The notes under the pieces: generated by a model
Seen by the model: the letters and a program-made list of their open reading frames with translations, nothing else
Database searches by the model: none
Told to the model about the DNA's origin: nothing
Assembly (NCBI RefSeq): GCF_036688685.1
Contig: NZ_JAQQPS010000004.1
Location: forward strand, 1-64,000
DNA: 64,000 nt
Direction of reading: 5' to 3'
Source of the DNA: JALYUM01 sp036688685
GTDB lineage: Bacteria; Pseudomonadota; Gammaproteobacteria; Burkholderiales; Burkholderiaceae_D
Program-made: the position numbers and the translations under genes
Shown here: positions 25,496-33,829 of the stretch, in pieces
How positions within the stretch are numbered: position 1 is the stretch's first letter
Layout of the letters: each line of letters opens with the position of its first letter

Positions 25496-28147
25496 ATGAT
25501 TACCCGATCCCGCATCACACTGCTCCTGGCCGCCGCGCTGCTGGCCGCCCGCGCAGCCGCAGCCGGCGCCATCACCGATGTGCGCTTCCAGAATACCGGC
25601 GCCGCCCAATTGAACGTGCCCGTCACCTTCGGCCAGATATTCGCCGCCGGCGACATGAAGAAGTCCGACGTCCTGGTCGGCAAGCTGGCCGGCGCCACCG
25701 TGCCGCTGCAGGTCGACGTCAAGGCCACGCACGCCGATGGCAGCGTGCGCCACGCGATCATTTCCGCCATCGTCCCGACGCTGGCCGCCGGTGCCACCGG
25801 CGCGATGACGCTGAACACTGGCGGCACGGCGGCGGCAAGCCGCGCCACGCCCGCCGATCTGCTGGCCGCTGGCTTCACCGCCTCTGCCGCCGCCACTATT
25901 GCCGGCGTCAAGTACACCGCATCGGCTGACCAGCTGCTGAAAGTCGGCGCCAAGGCCACCTAGCTGGCCGGCGCCGTCGCCAACGAATGGCAGGTTGTGG
26001 CGCCGCTGACCACCTCTGCTGGCGTGGCACACCCGCACCTTGCCGCGCGCTTTGCCGTGCGCTACTACAGCGCCATAAAAAAGGCCCGCGTCGACGTCAC
26101 CATCGAAAACAACTGGGCCTACGAGCCGGGCCCGCAGAACTTCACCTATGACGCCGAGATCCTGGTGGGCGCCAGGTCCGTCTACAACAAAGCCGGCTTG
26201 AAACACTTGCACCACGCGCGCTGGCGCAAACTGTTCTGGTGGGGCGACGCGCCGGCCTTGAATGTGCAATCGAACGTGCCTTACTTGATTTCCCCCCGCG
26301 CGGTACCGAACTACGACCAGACGGTGATGCCATCCGAGGGTTTGCTGCAGTCGCTGGCGGCCCGGATGAACGGCAAGGGCGGCCCGATGCAAATCGGTCT
26401 GGCCGTGGCTTACATGCCGACAACCGGTGGCCGTGATGATATTGGCATTCTGCCGATGTGGTCTCCCGCCTACCTGCTCAGCATGGACAGTCGCGCGCGG
26501 GATGCAACGTTGGCGACCGCTGACGGTTCTGGTAGTTTCTCGATGCACTACCGCGACCGCGCCACAGATCGCCCGGTCAGCATCCTGGATCACCCCGCCA
26601 TGACGCTGCTGGGCGCGAGACGGACACCAACAACCCATATACCGGGGTGAAAGAAGCCTTCCCCGCACTCGTGGTTGACGGTGCCACGCCTTACACGTCG
26701 GATACCGCGCACCAGGCTGGATTCGCGTATCTACCGTACCTGCTGACCGGCGATTTCTACTACCTCGAAGAGTTGCAATTCTGGGCAATGTACAACGCAC
26801 TGATCGACAACCCGGGCTACCGCAAATACGAAAAGGGGCTGTTCCAGAACGACCAATTGCGCGGGCAGGGCTGGAGCATGCGCACGCTGGGTGAAGCGGC
26901 CTACATCACGCCGGACAACGACAAATTCAAGGCGCAGTTTCTCGGCTTCCTGAATGCAAACCTTGATTGGTACAACGCCACCTACACAAACGGCACGAAT
27001 AACAACCTCGGCATGATCACAAATGGCTACGGCATCACTTATCAGAACAATACCGCTGGTGCGCCGTGGCAGGACGACCATTTCACGTCCGCTATCGGGC
27101 ACGTCGCCGAACTCGGTTTCGCGAAGGCCGGGCCGCTACTGGCATGGAAGGCAAAGTTCCAGATTGGCCGCATGATGGACCCGGCGTTCTGCTGGATCGA
27201 CGCCGCGCTGTACAACGTGAAAATCCGCGACGGGCTGTACGCGCCTTTTTACGCGACGCTGGGTCAGGTCTATTCAGCCACGGTTGACGCAAGAATTTCC
27301 GCGCAGAAGTGCAACACCCCCGAGCAGCTGGCGTTCCGCACGAGTGCCATTGTCGGCAGCGAGTTTGCGTCCACAGTCTTGGGCGATATGGTGGGCAACT
27401 CGAACAGCACAGTCGGCTACGCGTCGAACTTCCAGCCGGCGCACGCCCTGACCGTCGATTCTGGCGCGCCGGGCGGCGCCGCCGCATGGAAGAAGTTCAT
27501 CGGTCGTGCCGTGAAGACCGACTACCGCAACGGTCCGCAGTTCGCCATCCTGCCGCGCGCGGCCGGATCCAAGGCGGCATGTGGCGCCCGTCGCCATCCC
27601 GATCGCCGGTGCGCCAACGGTTGCCGGCACCTGGAAGAAAGTCGCTGATGAGGGTCATGGCTTCACCGTCGGCGTCGGCGCCGGCGTCACCGTGCGTTAT
27701 GGCGCAGGAAACGCCTGGATCTACAAGAAGTTCCCAGGCACTGCGTCCAATGCATGGTTCGGTAAAGATCCAGCCGTCAACGTCGTCAAGACAGTCGAGG
27801 CATTCACGCCTGCCGGAACCGCGCCAGTCGCCACCCCTCCTGTGAAGCTGCCGCCGGCCGCCGGCGGCGGAAAGGTCACGACGCCCGGCAACGCCAGGCT
27901 GAAAAAAGTGGTTGGCCTGACCCGCACGTTCTTCGATGCCGCGACGTTCACGCCAGTGTAAGTGCTGACCGGGCTGAACCCAAATGCTGCCGGCGCCATC
28001 CAAGGCGCGCGCGTCACCGATGCCAGCGGCAACCCGACCGGCAAGAGTCTGTCGCTGCTGGCCGAAAAAGGGTGGATCAATGCGGTCAGTGTGGCAGTCA
28101 ACGGTGGCAAGCTGGGCCTGCTCGGCGGCGTGCCGCAAACGTCATAG
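25496..28147 (+). pseudogene. Broken RIFT-barrel / exo-rhamnogalacturonan lyase-like gene
   Basis: A decayed relative of the intact 863-residue gene at 51387. Piece 1 (25496 to 25963) starts MITRSRITLLLAAALLAARA and ends at a TAG where the intact copy has Trp (GAKAT-W-LAGA). Piece 2 runs in the same frame to about 26615, where a frameshift moves the reading to the frame that ends at 27648. A second frameshift near 27578 leads to the piece ending with a TAA at 27959. The same frame then continues to a stop at 28147. The last about 60 residues do not resemble the intact copy's end, as if the C-terminal module had been exchanged. Two stops and two shifts make it inactive. It lies outside the present prophage, between the two 21-bp repeats. 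Confidence 0.92.
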
Positions 28148-28625
28148 CCCGCTCCCTCTGGTGCGTGCGGCAGCATAAAGAAGCCGCAGTCGTCTTTCGG
28201 TGGTGTGCGTTGTTGCGGTTCAACAGCTGGCGTACGCCAGCAGCAACTGGAAATTACAGAATTGCGGAACTCGCTGATAATTGCGGAACTTTTCACGCAG
28301 CGCGTTGTACGCTAACTCCTGTGTAAGTCCTTGATTTGATTGGTGCCCGGAACCGGAATCGAATTCACGAATGAAGAAGGCTAGGAAACTGGCCTAAATG
28401 GATGCAACCATGGACGCAAAATTCTGTGTGTCATCGGTTCGGTTCAGCATAGCGCCGCCCGCCCTTATGCCTTGCTGGCGAGTCGAGCATGAAATCTCAC
28501 AACGAAAATATTTTTGGCTTGCAACATTAACCATCCCCCACCAAGGGGGGCGGGCGCGCTTTGCTTCAAATTATTTGCCAATTCTGCGATTTAAATTTTC
28601 CCGAAATCGGTGAGCAGACAACCTA
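28148..28625. other. Junction stretch without a gene
   Basis: About 480 bases between the broken RIFT-barrel gene and the BLUF gene. It holds the right copy of the 21-bp repeat and the tRNA-end-like sequence at 28330 to 28363, and otherwise nothing recognised. Confidence 0.45.
28330..28363 (-). repeat. Right copy of the 21-bp repeat fused to a tRNA 3'-end-like sequence
   Basis: 28330 to 28350 repeats 23733 to 23753 with one mismatch. Read on the minus strand, 28363 to 28341 gives TTCGATTCC, CGG, TTCCGGGC and ACCA, which looks like the T-loop, acceptor strand and CCA end of a tRNA gene. No matching 5' half is present, so this is a fragment such as an integrase leaves at one end of an element, not a working tRNA. 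Confidence 0.55.
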
Positions 28626-29039
28626 TCAGCTTGCGAAAAGCTTCAGCAGCGCAACAGCCGGGGTGGCAGCGCCAATCCTGCGATTTGCTTGCGCCGCTTC
28701 CAAAACCTCGACTAACTCATCATATTTGTCAGCTTGACGGTCGTTCAAATTGGTCATGTTCATACTCCAGCGTGGGAACGTACGATACTTGGCCGGCTCG
28801 TTGTAGAGGACTCGCGAATTTTTGTGTCGGGGGTCGAGTTCGATCTTGTTGTAGAGTTGGTCGAGCGTATCTGCGGGGCCTTCCAAAACTTGTAGGAACC
28901 ACCCGCCGTTGTAAAACAGACTCCCAGTGACGTCGAGTGGAGCGTTGTTGGTCTTGGCCTTTGCTTGAATTTCGGCCAAATCTGCGGGAGACATCTTACG
29001 TGTTGCTTGACTAACGTACACCAGTTGATTGATTGACAT
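28626..29039 (-). CDS. Single-domain BLUF blue-light sensor
   Basis: A 137-residue BLUF domain that binds FAD. Key residues are all present with the spacing of the AppA prototype: Tyr8 (LVYVSQA), Asn32 (TNNAPLDVTGSLFY), Gln50 (FLQVLEG), Trp91 and Met93 (TFPRWSMNM). Light should shift the hydrogen bonds of the Tyr-Gln-flavin triad. The C-terminal 40 residues are helical and carry no enzymatic output, so it must signal through a partner protein. No GGDEF, EAL or MerR-like partner is adjacent. It lies between the decayed element and the prophage, on the prophage's leftward strand. Whether it belongs to the host or the phage is open. Confidence 0.9.
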   Translation of the reverse strand: MSINQLVYVSQATRKMSPADLAEIQAKAKTNNAPLDVTGSLFYNGGWFLQVLEGPADTLDQLYNKIELDPRHKNSRVLYNEPAKYRTFPRWSMNMTNLNDRQADKYDELVEVLEAAQANRRIGAATPAVALLKLFAS

Positions 29040-29211
29040 ATCAGTATTCTTTCTTTGTGGAAACCATTAAACTATAGCCATAAGGCAAAATTTTGTCGAG
29101 AAAATAGTTTCCTAAATACGCAAGTGTCTCAAGGAAGTAACACAGGTAGTTTTTATTGAAATTTAACCAATAGGGTGCGAGCCTGAATACATTCCGCTCG
29201 CCGCACCTACA

Positions 29212-29367
29212 CTATTGAATGACCGGTGGTTGACGTTTGAGAATTAGATCGAGCCGCGCGCTGACTTCATCTTTCCCACCACGGGACGTTGACATAAGCT
29301 GGGCGGCTGCGCGAAGGTGTCGCTCGATGGCGTTCTCGACCGGGTCCGTTGGCTGGCGCTTGTTCAC
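29212..29367 (-). CDS. Small phage-end protein, unknown
   Basis: A 51-codon frame starting at a GTG (29367, or 29370 where GTG repeats) and ending at a TAG. The sequence begins MNKRQPTDPVENAIERHLRA and is basic and helical. It starts 16 bases after the stop of the Xis-domain protein, in the same leftward row of phage genes. No family is recognised. The position beside an excisionase is where an integrase would be expected, but 51 residues are far too few for one. Confidence 0.5.
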   Translation of the reverse strand: MNKRQPTDPVENAIERHLRAAAQLMSTSRGGKDEVSARLDLILKRQPPVIQ

Positions 29368-29383
29368 CACTATTTGCCGCCCA

Positions 29384-29917
29384 CTAATCGCACACGTATT
29401 CGGCGTGCGGGCGCACCCGCCACGCGCGGCCGATCTTCACCGGCTGCGGATGGATGCGGCCGTCGCGGACCCATGCAATGAGCGTGTTGTAGTGGGGAGG
29501 GCGCGAGAACTGGCTGGCGGCCCACTCGTCGAGCGTGATGTAGCGTGGTAACGCCTTCGGACTGCTGGTGGTCGCTGGCGGCTCGGGTGGTTTCGGCTTT
29601 GGCTTCGGGGTGCGCCTTGCCCGGGCTGCCGGCGGCATATCGTCGGGATGAAGTTGCTTCACCCATTCTGCGAGCGACTGCTTTGGCTTGGGCGACGTGC
29701 TGAATTCGTCAGGTCCATCATGCGGCGGTAGCGGCGTGCGGGGACCGACAATACCCGCCTTCAAGTTGGCGAAATGGTCCGCCGGCGGCAATGGGATCGC
29801 CATCTTTTTACACATCGCACGCAGCCTGGTGGCGGTCTCATTGAGTCGGCGAGACAGAGCTCCCATAGGCTCTAGCCATACAGCAGCGTGCAGTTCTTGG
29901 CGCTTAAAAATTGGCAT
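29384..29917 (-). CDS. Excisionase (Xis)-domain protein with an N-terminal HTH-like domain
   Basis: A 177-residue protein if begun at the ATG at 29917 (MPIFKRQELHAAVWLEPMGA); a TTG at 29977 is the alternative. The N-terminal 55 residues (ELHAAVWLEPMGALSRRL, then MCKKMAIPLPPADHFANLKA) resemble the small module written E-L-Y-x-x-V-W-x-x-P ... I-P-x-P-P-x-G-Y-W found in assorted DNA-binding proteins. A Pro/Lys-rich linker follows. The C-terminal 50 residues (YITLDEWAASQF, then AWVRDGRIHPQPVKIGRAW) match the lambda Xis pattern (EW--RQ--RP----V--WVR---I-PPPVK-GRE). Xis proteins bend DNA at att sites to favour excision. The fusion is unusual, and the integrase it would assist is not in the window. 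Confidence 0.7.
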   Translation of the reverse strand: MPIFKRQELHAAVWLEPMGALSRRLNETATRLRAMCKKMAIPLPPADHFANLKAGIVGPRTPLPPHDGPDEFSTSPKPKQSLAEWVKQLHPDDMPPAARARRTPKPKPKPPEPPATTSSPKALPRYITLDEWAASQFSRPPHYNTLIAWVRDGRIHPQPVKIGRAWRVRPHAEYVCD

Positions 29918-30013
29918 GAAGGCTTTCGGTGTTGAGGGCGACGGCGCCGCGGTGGCCGCGTTAGGTTGGGGCGCCAAGACGGCGTAGGAGCCTAGACGGC
30001 ACCTATCCTAATC

Positions 30014-30220
30014 TCAAATCGACTCGATCAGCGCCTTAATTTCGTCGACACGCCACACCGTCACGCCCGGCGAAAGTTTGACGCCCGCAGGGTAGCGACC
30101 GGCTTTGACGCCGTTCCACCAAGCGCTGCGGCAGACCGGGATTAGTGGCGGGATGCCTGCCTTCTTGTCGCCGATGATCTGGCGGATTCGTAGGAACCCA
30201 GTCTCGGGAAGCTTGTTCAT
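30014..30220 (-). CDS. AlpA-like phage transcriptional regulator
   Basis: A 68-residue MerR/AlpA-type winged helix: GFLRIRQIIGD, then PLIPVCRSAWWNGVKAG, then YPAGVKLSPGVTVWRVDEI. This is the AlpA pattern (R-x-x-x-I ... S-x-x-T/W-W--V--G-FP--VKL--R---W---EI). AlpA proteins activate integrase/excision genes in satellites and prophages. Its ATG overlaps the TGA of the upstream gene by four bases. Two excision-type regulators, this and the Xis-domain protein, therefore lie next to each other at the phage's left end. Confidence 0.85.
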   Translation of the reverse strand: MNKLPETGFLRIRQIIGDKKAGIPPLIPVCRSAWWNGVKAGRYPAGVKLSPGVTVWRVDEIKALIESI

Positions 30221-30516
30221 TCGATTTCCTTCGTGCTAGTGTTTTGCCGACGCTCCAGCAGCGCCTGCAGCTGCTTGATCTGCGTCCTGTCGATATGGGC
30301 GGAGAACTCGGCGACGATGACCTGGCGCCGAGCCTCCTTCAAACTGCACTCCAGTTCGATGATCCGCCAGCGCAGGCTGGCGCCTTCCTCGACAGATGGC
30401 CGGATCCAGACGGATGCCGGCGGCTGGGCCCGGCTGTAAATCGTGGGCTCGACCCGGCACGGCGGCGCGGTGGGCGCCAGTCCCGAGCGAAATGCTTGCA
30501 TGATCGTTCGCATCAT
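30217..30516 (-). CDS. Phage hypothetical protein, coiled coil
   Basis: A 99-residue protein starting at an ATG at 30516 with ribosome site GAGAGGA. The N-terminal third is Pro-rich. The C-terminal half is a long charged helix (LRWRIIELECSLKEARRQVI, then DRTQIKQLQALLERRQ) expected to form a coiled coil. It overlaps its upstream neighbour by one base and the AlpA gene by four. No family recognised. Confidence 0.6.
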   Translation of the reverse strand: MMRTIMQAFRSGLAPTAPPCRVEPTIYSRAQPPASVWIRPSVEEGASLRWRIIELECSLKEARRQVIVAEFSAHIDRTQIKQLQALLERRQNTSTKEIE

Positions 30517-30950
30517 CAATTTTTCCTCTCTTCCCAATGCGGTGTTATGCCTGTCTGGCGCTGGCGCTCGATTTCCGCCATCACGATTTCATTGAACCGC
30601 GCCGACACCAGGTTTAGCGTTTCCGGTCCGGCCGCGCCGGCACATCTCATCAGGCCGGCCTGCAGTGCTTGAATCATCACTTCGCAGTCCTTCAAGCGCT
30701 GAGCATCATTGGTGGACATCGGCGGCTGCACAGCAGCTCGACGCTTGATGTGCAAGCGATCCAGCAGCGTGGCAACCCCGACAAGGACGCCGCCCATGCT
30801 GGCGCCAGCGGCGCAGTAGGCGACCAGCCCGGCCACTCCCTGCGACTCAGTGCACGCGAGAATGGCGATCATCGGTGCGCTAACCGCGCTGCCCATGATG
30901 AAGCCCTGGCCCGCAGCCCGCATGTTTGCGTACGGCGAAAGCGGGCTCAT
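30516..30950 (-). CDS. Phage hypothetical membrane protein
   Basis: A 144-residue protein from the ATG at 30950 (MSPLSPYANMRAAGQGFIMG). Two hydrophobic helices lie at about residues 14 to 60 (AVSAPMIAILAC and AGLVAYCAAGASMGGVLVGV), followed by a soluble helical domain ending HWEERKN. It may be inner-membrane anchored. The start overlaps the upstream stop by four bases (ATGA), part of a tightly packed leftward operon. No function is assigned. Confidence 0.62.
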   Translation of the reverse strand: MSPLSPYANMRAAGQGFIMGSAVSAPMIAILACTESQGVAGLVAYCAAGASMGGVLVGVATLLDRLHIKRRAAVQPPMSTNDAQRLKDCEVMIQALQAGLMRCAGAAGPETLNLVSARFNEIVMAEIERQRQTGITPHWEERKN

Positions 30951-31234
30951 GCCAGCCGCTCCTCGTCGTAGCACGTTTGCCGCGGGGCGCCCGGTTCGAG
31001 CCGATCCAAATCGATCATTGCCACCAAGCTGCTGATGACGTCCATGGCAAAGTGGGCGACGTTCGTAATCCCAGTCGCATAACTGATCGCCTCCAGCTGC
31101 TCCAGCACGTCAATGACGTCACGGCAGGTTGGTGGCGCGGCTGCCGCCGTCAAAAGTTCCGGATACAGCGGCAAAAGGGACGGGTGAAGCTGGCCGCGCA
31201 GCTGGTGCAGCGCCTGGCTGTTGGCGGCGCTCAT
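30947..31234 (-). CDS. Phage hypothetical protein
   Basis: A 95-residue, mostly helical soluble protein (RDVIDVLEQLEAISYATGIT, then FAMDVISSLVAMIDLDRLE). No family recognised. It overlaps both neighbours by four bases, which supports the reading frame and a shared transcript. Its genome position in the leftward early operon suggests a non-structural role. Confidence 0.6.
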   Translation of the reverse strand: MSAANSQALHQLRGQLHPSLLPLYPELLTAAAAPPTCRDVIDVLEQLEAISYATGITNVAHFAMDVISSLVAMIDLDRLEPGAPRQTCYDEERLA

Positions 31235-32544
31235 GCCTCCACCCCGAAGCCCGCGTGCGGTATCAGCCCATTGATGACGGAACTTGCGAGAGTGCAGGTC
31301 TGGCCCAGCACCGAGTCCGCGCCGGCGCCGTCACCGAGCACTTGCAGCCGTGCCAGCACTTCGGCGATGTCATCGACAGGAACCTTCGGCGCCATCGCGG
31401 AAAGCTCGACCCACTGCTTTTGATAAGCGACCTCTTTATCCCCGCCAGCGCCAGCCGAGAGAGTGCCCACCACCGCGACGATGCAATCCTCGACCGCTTC
31501 GTTGTATTGCCCCGCCTCCTCGATCAGCTCACCCCGCAGCGCGCCGACCAGCACGCGCGCCAGGCCGGCCGGCGTCGTCATCCAGTTATCGAGCGCCGCT
31601 GGCAGTGCGTTGATGGCCACTTGCTCATGGACCGCGTCCCACAGGTCGCCTGTCGCACAGCGCAGGTCGCCGGCGGCTTCAACGTGCTGAGGGCTTCCCA
31701 TTGCTTCGAGCAGATCGCATGCGCGGCGCTGCCTTGTGACCAGCCTGGACATTTTCTCCGCCAACAGGCCGCTGTCGGGCGCGCCTACCTCTGGTGCTGC
31801 AGGTGATGCAGGTGATGCATGTGCGGTGGCCAGCCCCCAGGATTGGCTGGCGCTGGTTACCGCTTTAGCGGGGACTGCTGGCGCTGGAACGATCACCGCG
31901 TTGTCGCCTACCTCGCCGAGGTTTTCGTTCGCCACGTCACCGATGGAGATCCGGCGCACGCCGCGCGCACGCATTTCGTCGTATGGTTCGGTGAAGTCGA
32001 AATACCCGGCCACGAAGCATGAATGCGATTCGTGATCGTCACCTTCGAATTTGACCTTTTCTTTCGTCCAGTAGGCGTCAGTTTCGAATGTCGCGGTCCC
32101 CAGGAGCTTTTCCAACATCAGCATTTCGCATTGGCTTGGGAGGTCGCCGCCGGCAGCATTTAAGATCGCAAGCGCCTGTTCGCGGGTTACATCCTCGAGC
32201 CTCCCCGGCATCAGCATCAGGTCATAAACGACGCCGGTTTCAATATCGAGCACCGTGCCGGCCTTGCGCTCGCCGACGCGCATGGCTGGCCAGGACACAT
32301 CGCTCAGCACCAGGCCGTGATTGCGATGCGCGGGGGTGGGCCGCTGGTAGCCGTCCTGCCATTCTGGAAGCGCCTCGATGACCGACATGCACATCGTCGT
32401 GACGCCGGTCTTGAACCCTGCGCGCATCCATTCCTGATTTTTGCTGATGTTGTTGCCGCCGTGCTGGTTGTCGATCAGCTCGTGAGCAATCTTGACCAGG
32501 CCGCCGGCGGTGATTGGCGCTGCAATTTTCATTTCGTTGTTCAT
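31231..32544 (-). CDS. Large phage hypothetical protein of the leftward operon
   Basis: A 437-residue protein with no recognised family. The N-terminal 220 residues are mixed alpha/beta (GTVLDIETGVVYDLMLMPGR, CFVAGYFDFTEPYDEMRARG). An Ala/Pro/Val-rich linker near 225 to 255 (VIVPAPAVPAKAV) leads to a helical C-terminal domain (SRLVTRQRRACDLLEAMGSP). There is no signal peptide or membrane segment. Overlaps of four bases with both neighbours hold it in the operon. The AVIVPAP linker and two-domain layout suggest separately folding parts. Confidence 0.62.
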   Translation of the reverse strand: MNNEMKIAAPITAGGLVKIAHELIDNQHGGNNISKNQEWMRAGFKTGVTTMCMSVIEALPEWQDGYQRPTPAHRNHGLVLSDVSWPAMRVGERKAGTVLDIETGVVYDLMLMPGRLEDVTREQALAILNAAGGDLPSQCEMLMLEKLLGTATFETDAYWTKEKVKFEGDDHESHSCFVAGYFDFTEPYDEMRARGVRRISIGDVANENLGEVGDNAVIVPAPAVPAKAVTSASQSWGLATAHASPASPAAPEVGAPDSGLLAEKMSRLVTRQRRACDLLEAMGSPQHVEAAGDLRCATGDLWDAVHEQVAINALPAALDNWMTTPAGLARVLVGALRGELIEEAGQYNEAVEDCIVAVVGTLSAGAGGDKEVAYQKQWVELSAMAPKVPVDDIAEVLARLQVLGDGAGADSVLGQTCTLASSVINGLIPHAGFGVEA

Positions 32545-33008
32545 GCTGATTCCTTCTCTGTGCGTTTTGTTGTGCGGCGCGCTGGCGCCGGTGTGGTAGT
32601 GGGTGCTGCAACGGCGTGGCGAGACTGGTCGACCTGGCCCGGGCCCACGCCGAAATAGCGTTCGATCCCGGCGCGCAGGCGGTGCTGGTCCTGCAGGTGA
32701 AACTGGTCGATGCGGAAGAGCGCCTGCTCGAGCGTCAACCCGAAGAAGCCGAACGGGCTGCGGACGTGCACCGTGACCGGTCCGAACTGGTCCAGGCCGT
32801 CATGGACGAGCCAGAACCGGGCGGCCGCCGAGGGCGTGGCGCTGGCGCGGCGGCGACGGATGACGATGTCGCCGGTCCAGTCCAGGCGCTCCATGAGCGT
32901 CTCGGCCTTCATCGCGGCGCCGGCGGCATCGACGCCGACCGCCAGGGCCTGGCCGTTCTGGTCGAAGATGTCGAACAGCTGGTCGGCGCCGATGGTGCGC
33001 GCGCTCAC
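32541..33008 (-). CDS. Phage hypothetical protein with basic tail
   Basis: A 155-residue protein. The body is mixed alpha/beta (IGADQLFDIFDQNGQALAVG, then RFWLVHDGLDQFGPVTVHVR). The tail is Pro/Ala/Thr-rich and basic (APARRTTKRTEKESA), perhaps for nucleic acid contact. No family recognised. Four-base overlaps at both ends place it in the leftward operon. Confidence 0.58.
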   Translation of the reverse strand: MSARTIGADQLFDIFDQNGQALAVGVDAAGAAMKAETLMERLDWTGDIVIRRRRASATPSAAARFWLVHDGLDQFGPVTVHVRSPFGFFGLTLEQALFRIDQFHLQDQHRLRAGIERYFGVGPGQVDQSRHAVAAPTTTPAPARRTTKRTEKESA

Positions 33009-33391
33009 TTGGCGCCGCCTTTCTGTGCCTTCGCGGCGATGGCCTCCCGGTCGTGCATTTCGATGCGGGTATGCATGTCGCTCTGGACGTCGCTCAAATA
33101 CTGCAATTCGACAGCGAGGTGCGTGATCAGGGTTCCCAGTGCGCCGACGGTGCGTCCGCCGAGCGGCCAGTCGGCGTTTGAGCCCGCCGAAAACATTGCT
33201 GCGCCGATCGCCTCAATACCGTCCAAGATGGTCTGCGTAGCATTGATCGCGTGTGTTTCGATGGCGTCCGCCTTATCGCGCTGTTCTTCGGTCATCTCAT
33301 CGTGGCGCGCCGTCTGTGCGTTGAAATCTTTTAGCAGATTCGGCAGCTCGTAAGCTGGGCGCTCGATAAATTTGAGTGGCGGCTTTTTCAT
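33005..33391 (-). CDS. Phage hypothetical protein
   Basis: A 128-residue helical protein (DFNAQTARHDEMTEEQRDKA, then LGTLITHLAVELQYLSDVQS). It is acidic in the middle with a basic end (KAQKGGAK). No family recognised. The ATG overlaps the stop of the upstream gene. Confidence 0.58.
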   Translation of the reverse strand: MKKPPLKFIERPAYELPNLLKDFNAQTARHDEMTEEQRDKADAIETHAINATQTILDGIEAIGAAMFSAGSNADWPLGGRTVGALGTLITHLAVELQYLSDVQSDMHTRIEMHDREAIAAKAQKGGAK

Positions 33392-33747
33392 TTTTTCGTT
33401 CCTTTCGACGCAGCTGCTTCTGCTGCGTCAGCGGCGTCGCTGAGGCGGTCGATTTGATCTTCCGCGGCGATGTGCAGTGTTTCGAGCGAGAAGATCAGCA
33501 GCCCGACGAGGTAGTCGAGGTCGTTGCCGGACAAGAGTGGTGCGAGGCCGCTGTCAGGCGCCATCGCGTTTCTGCGAACGATGTTCGCGACGGTCATGCC
33601 GCCGAGTGCCACCGTTTTCGCGTCAGCGGCCAGACGAGCGTTTGCGTCAGTTGCAACGTTGTTTGAAAGCCACGAAAAAGATTGATGTATTGGCGGCAGG
33701 GTTATTGCGCTTGCCTGTTCATTGGTGGTACATTCACGATTCGCCAT
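33388..33747 (-). CDS. Phage hypothetical protein
   Basis: A 119-residue protein, mostly helical toward the end (DLDYLVGLLIFSLETLHIAA), with a Lys-rich tail. No family is recognised. It has a decent ribosome site (GGAGAAAG) and begins 82 bases after the Rha gene, so it may carry its own leader within the same leftward transcript. Confidence 0.58.
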   Translation of the reverse strand: MANRECTTNEQASAITLPPIHQSFSWLSNNVATDANARLAADAKTVALGGMTVANIVRRNAMAPDSGLAPLLSGNDLDYLVGLLIFSLETLHIAAEDQIDRLSDAADAAEAAASKGTKK

Positions 33748-33829
33748 TTTCTTTCTCCAAAAGGTTGAGGGCGTAAGGGGTCATCCGGTGCGCTAACACC
33801 GGGTGGCCTTTGTTCTTTGTGCTGCTGGT

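Noticed and set aside
28330..28400. A complete tRNA gene on the minus strand at the right repeat
   Set aside because: Only the T-loop, acceptor 3' strand and CCA are recognisable. No matching 5' acceptor strand, D-arm or anticodon arm is found upstream.
29040..29370. An integrase gene at the left end of the phage
   Set aside because: All frames on both strands were checked by eye. Only the 51-codon frame is plausible, with no R-H-R-Y or serine recombinase motif.
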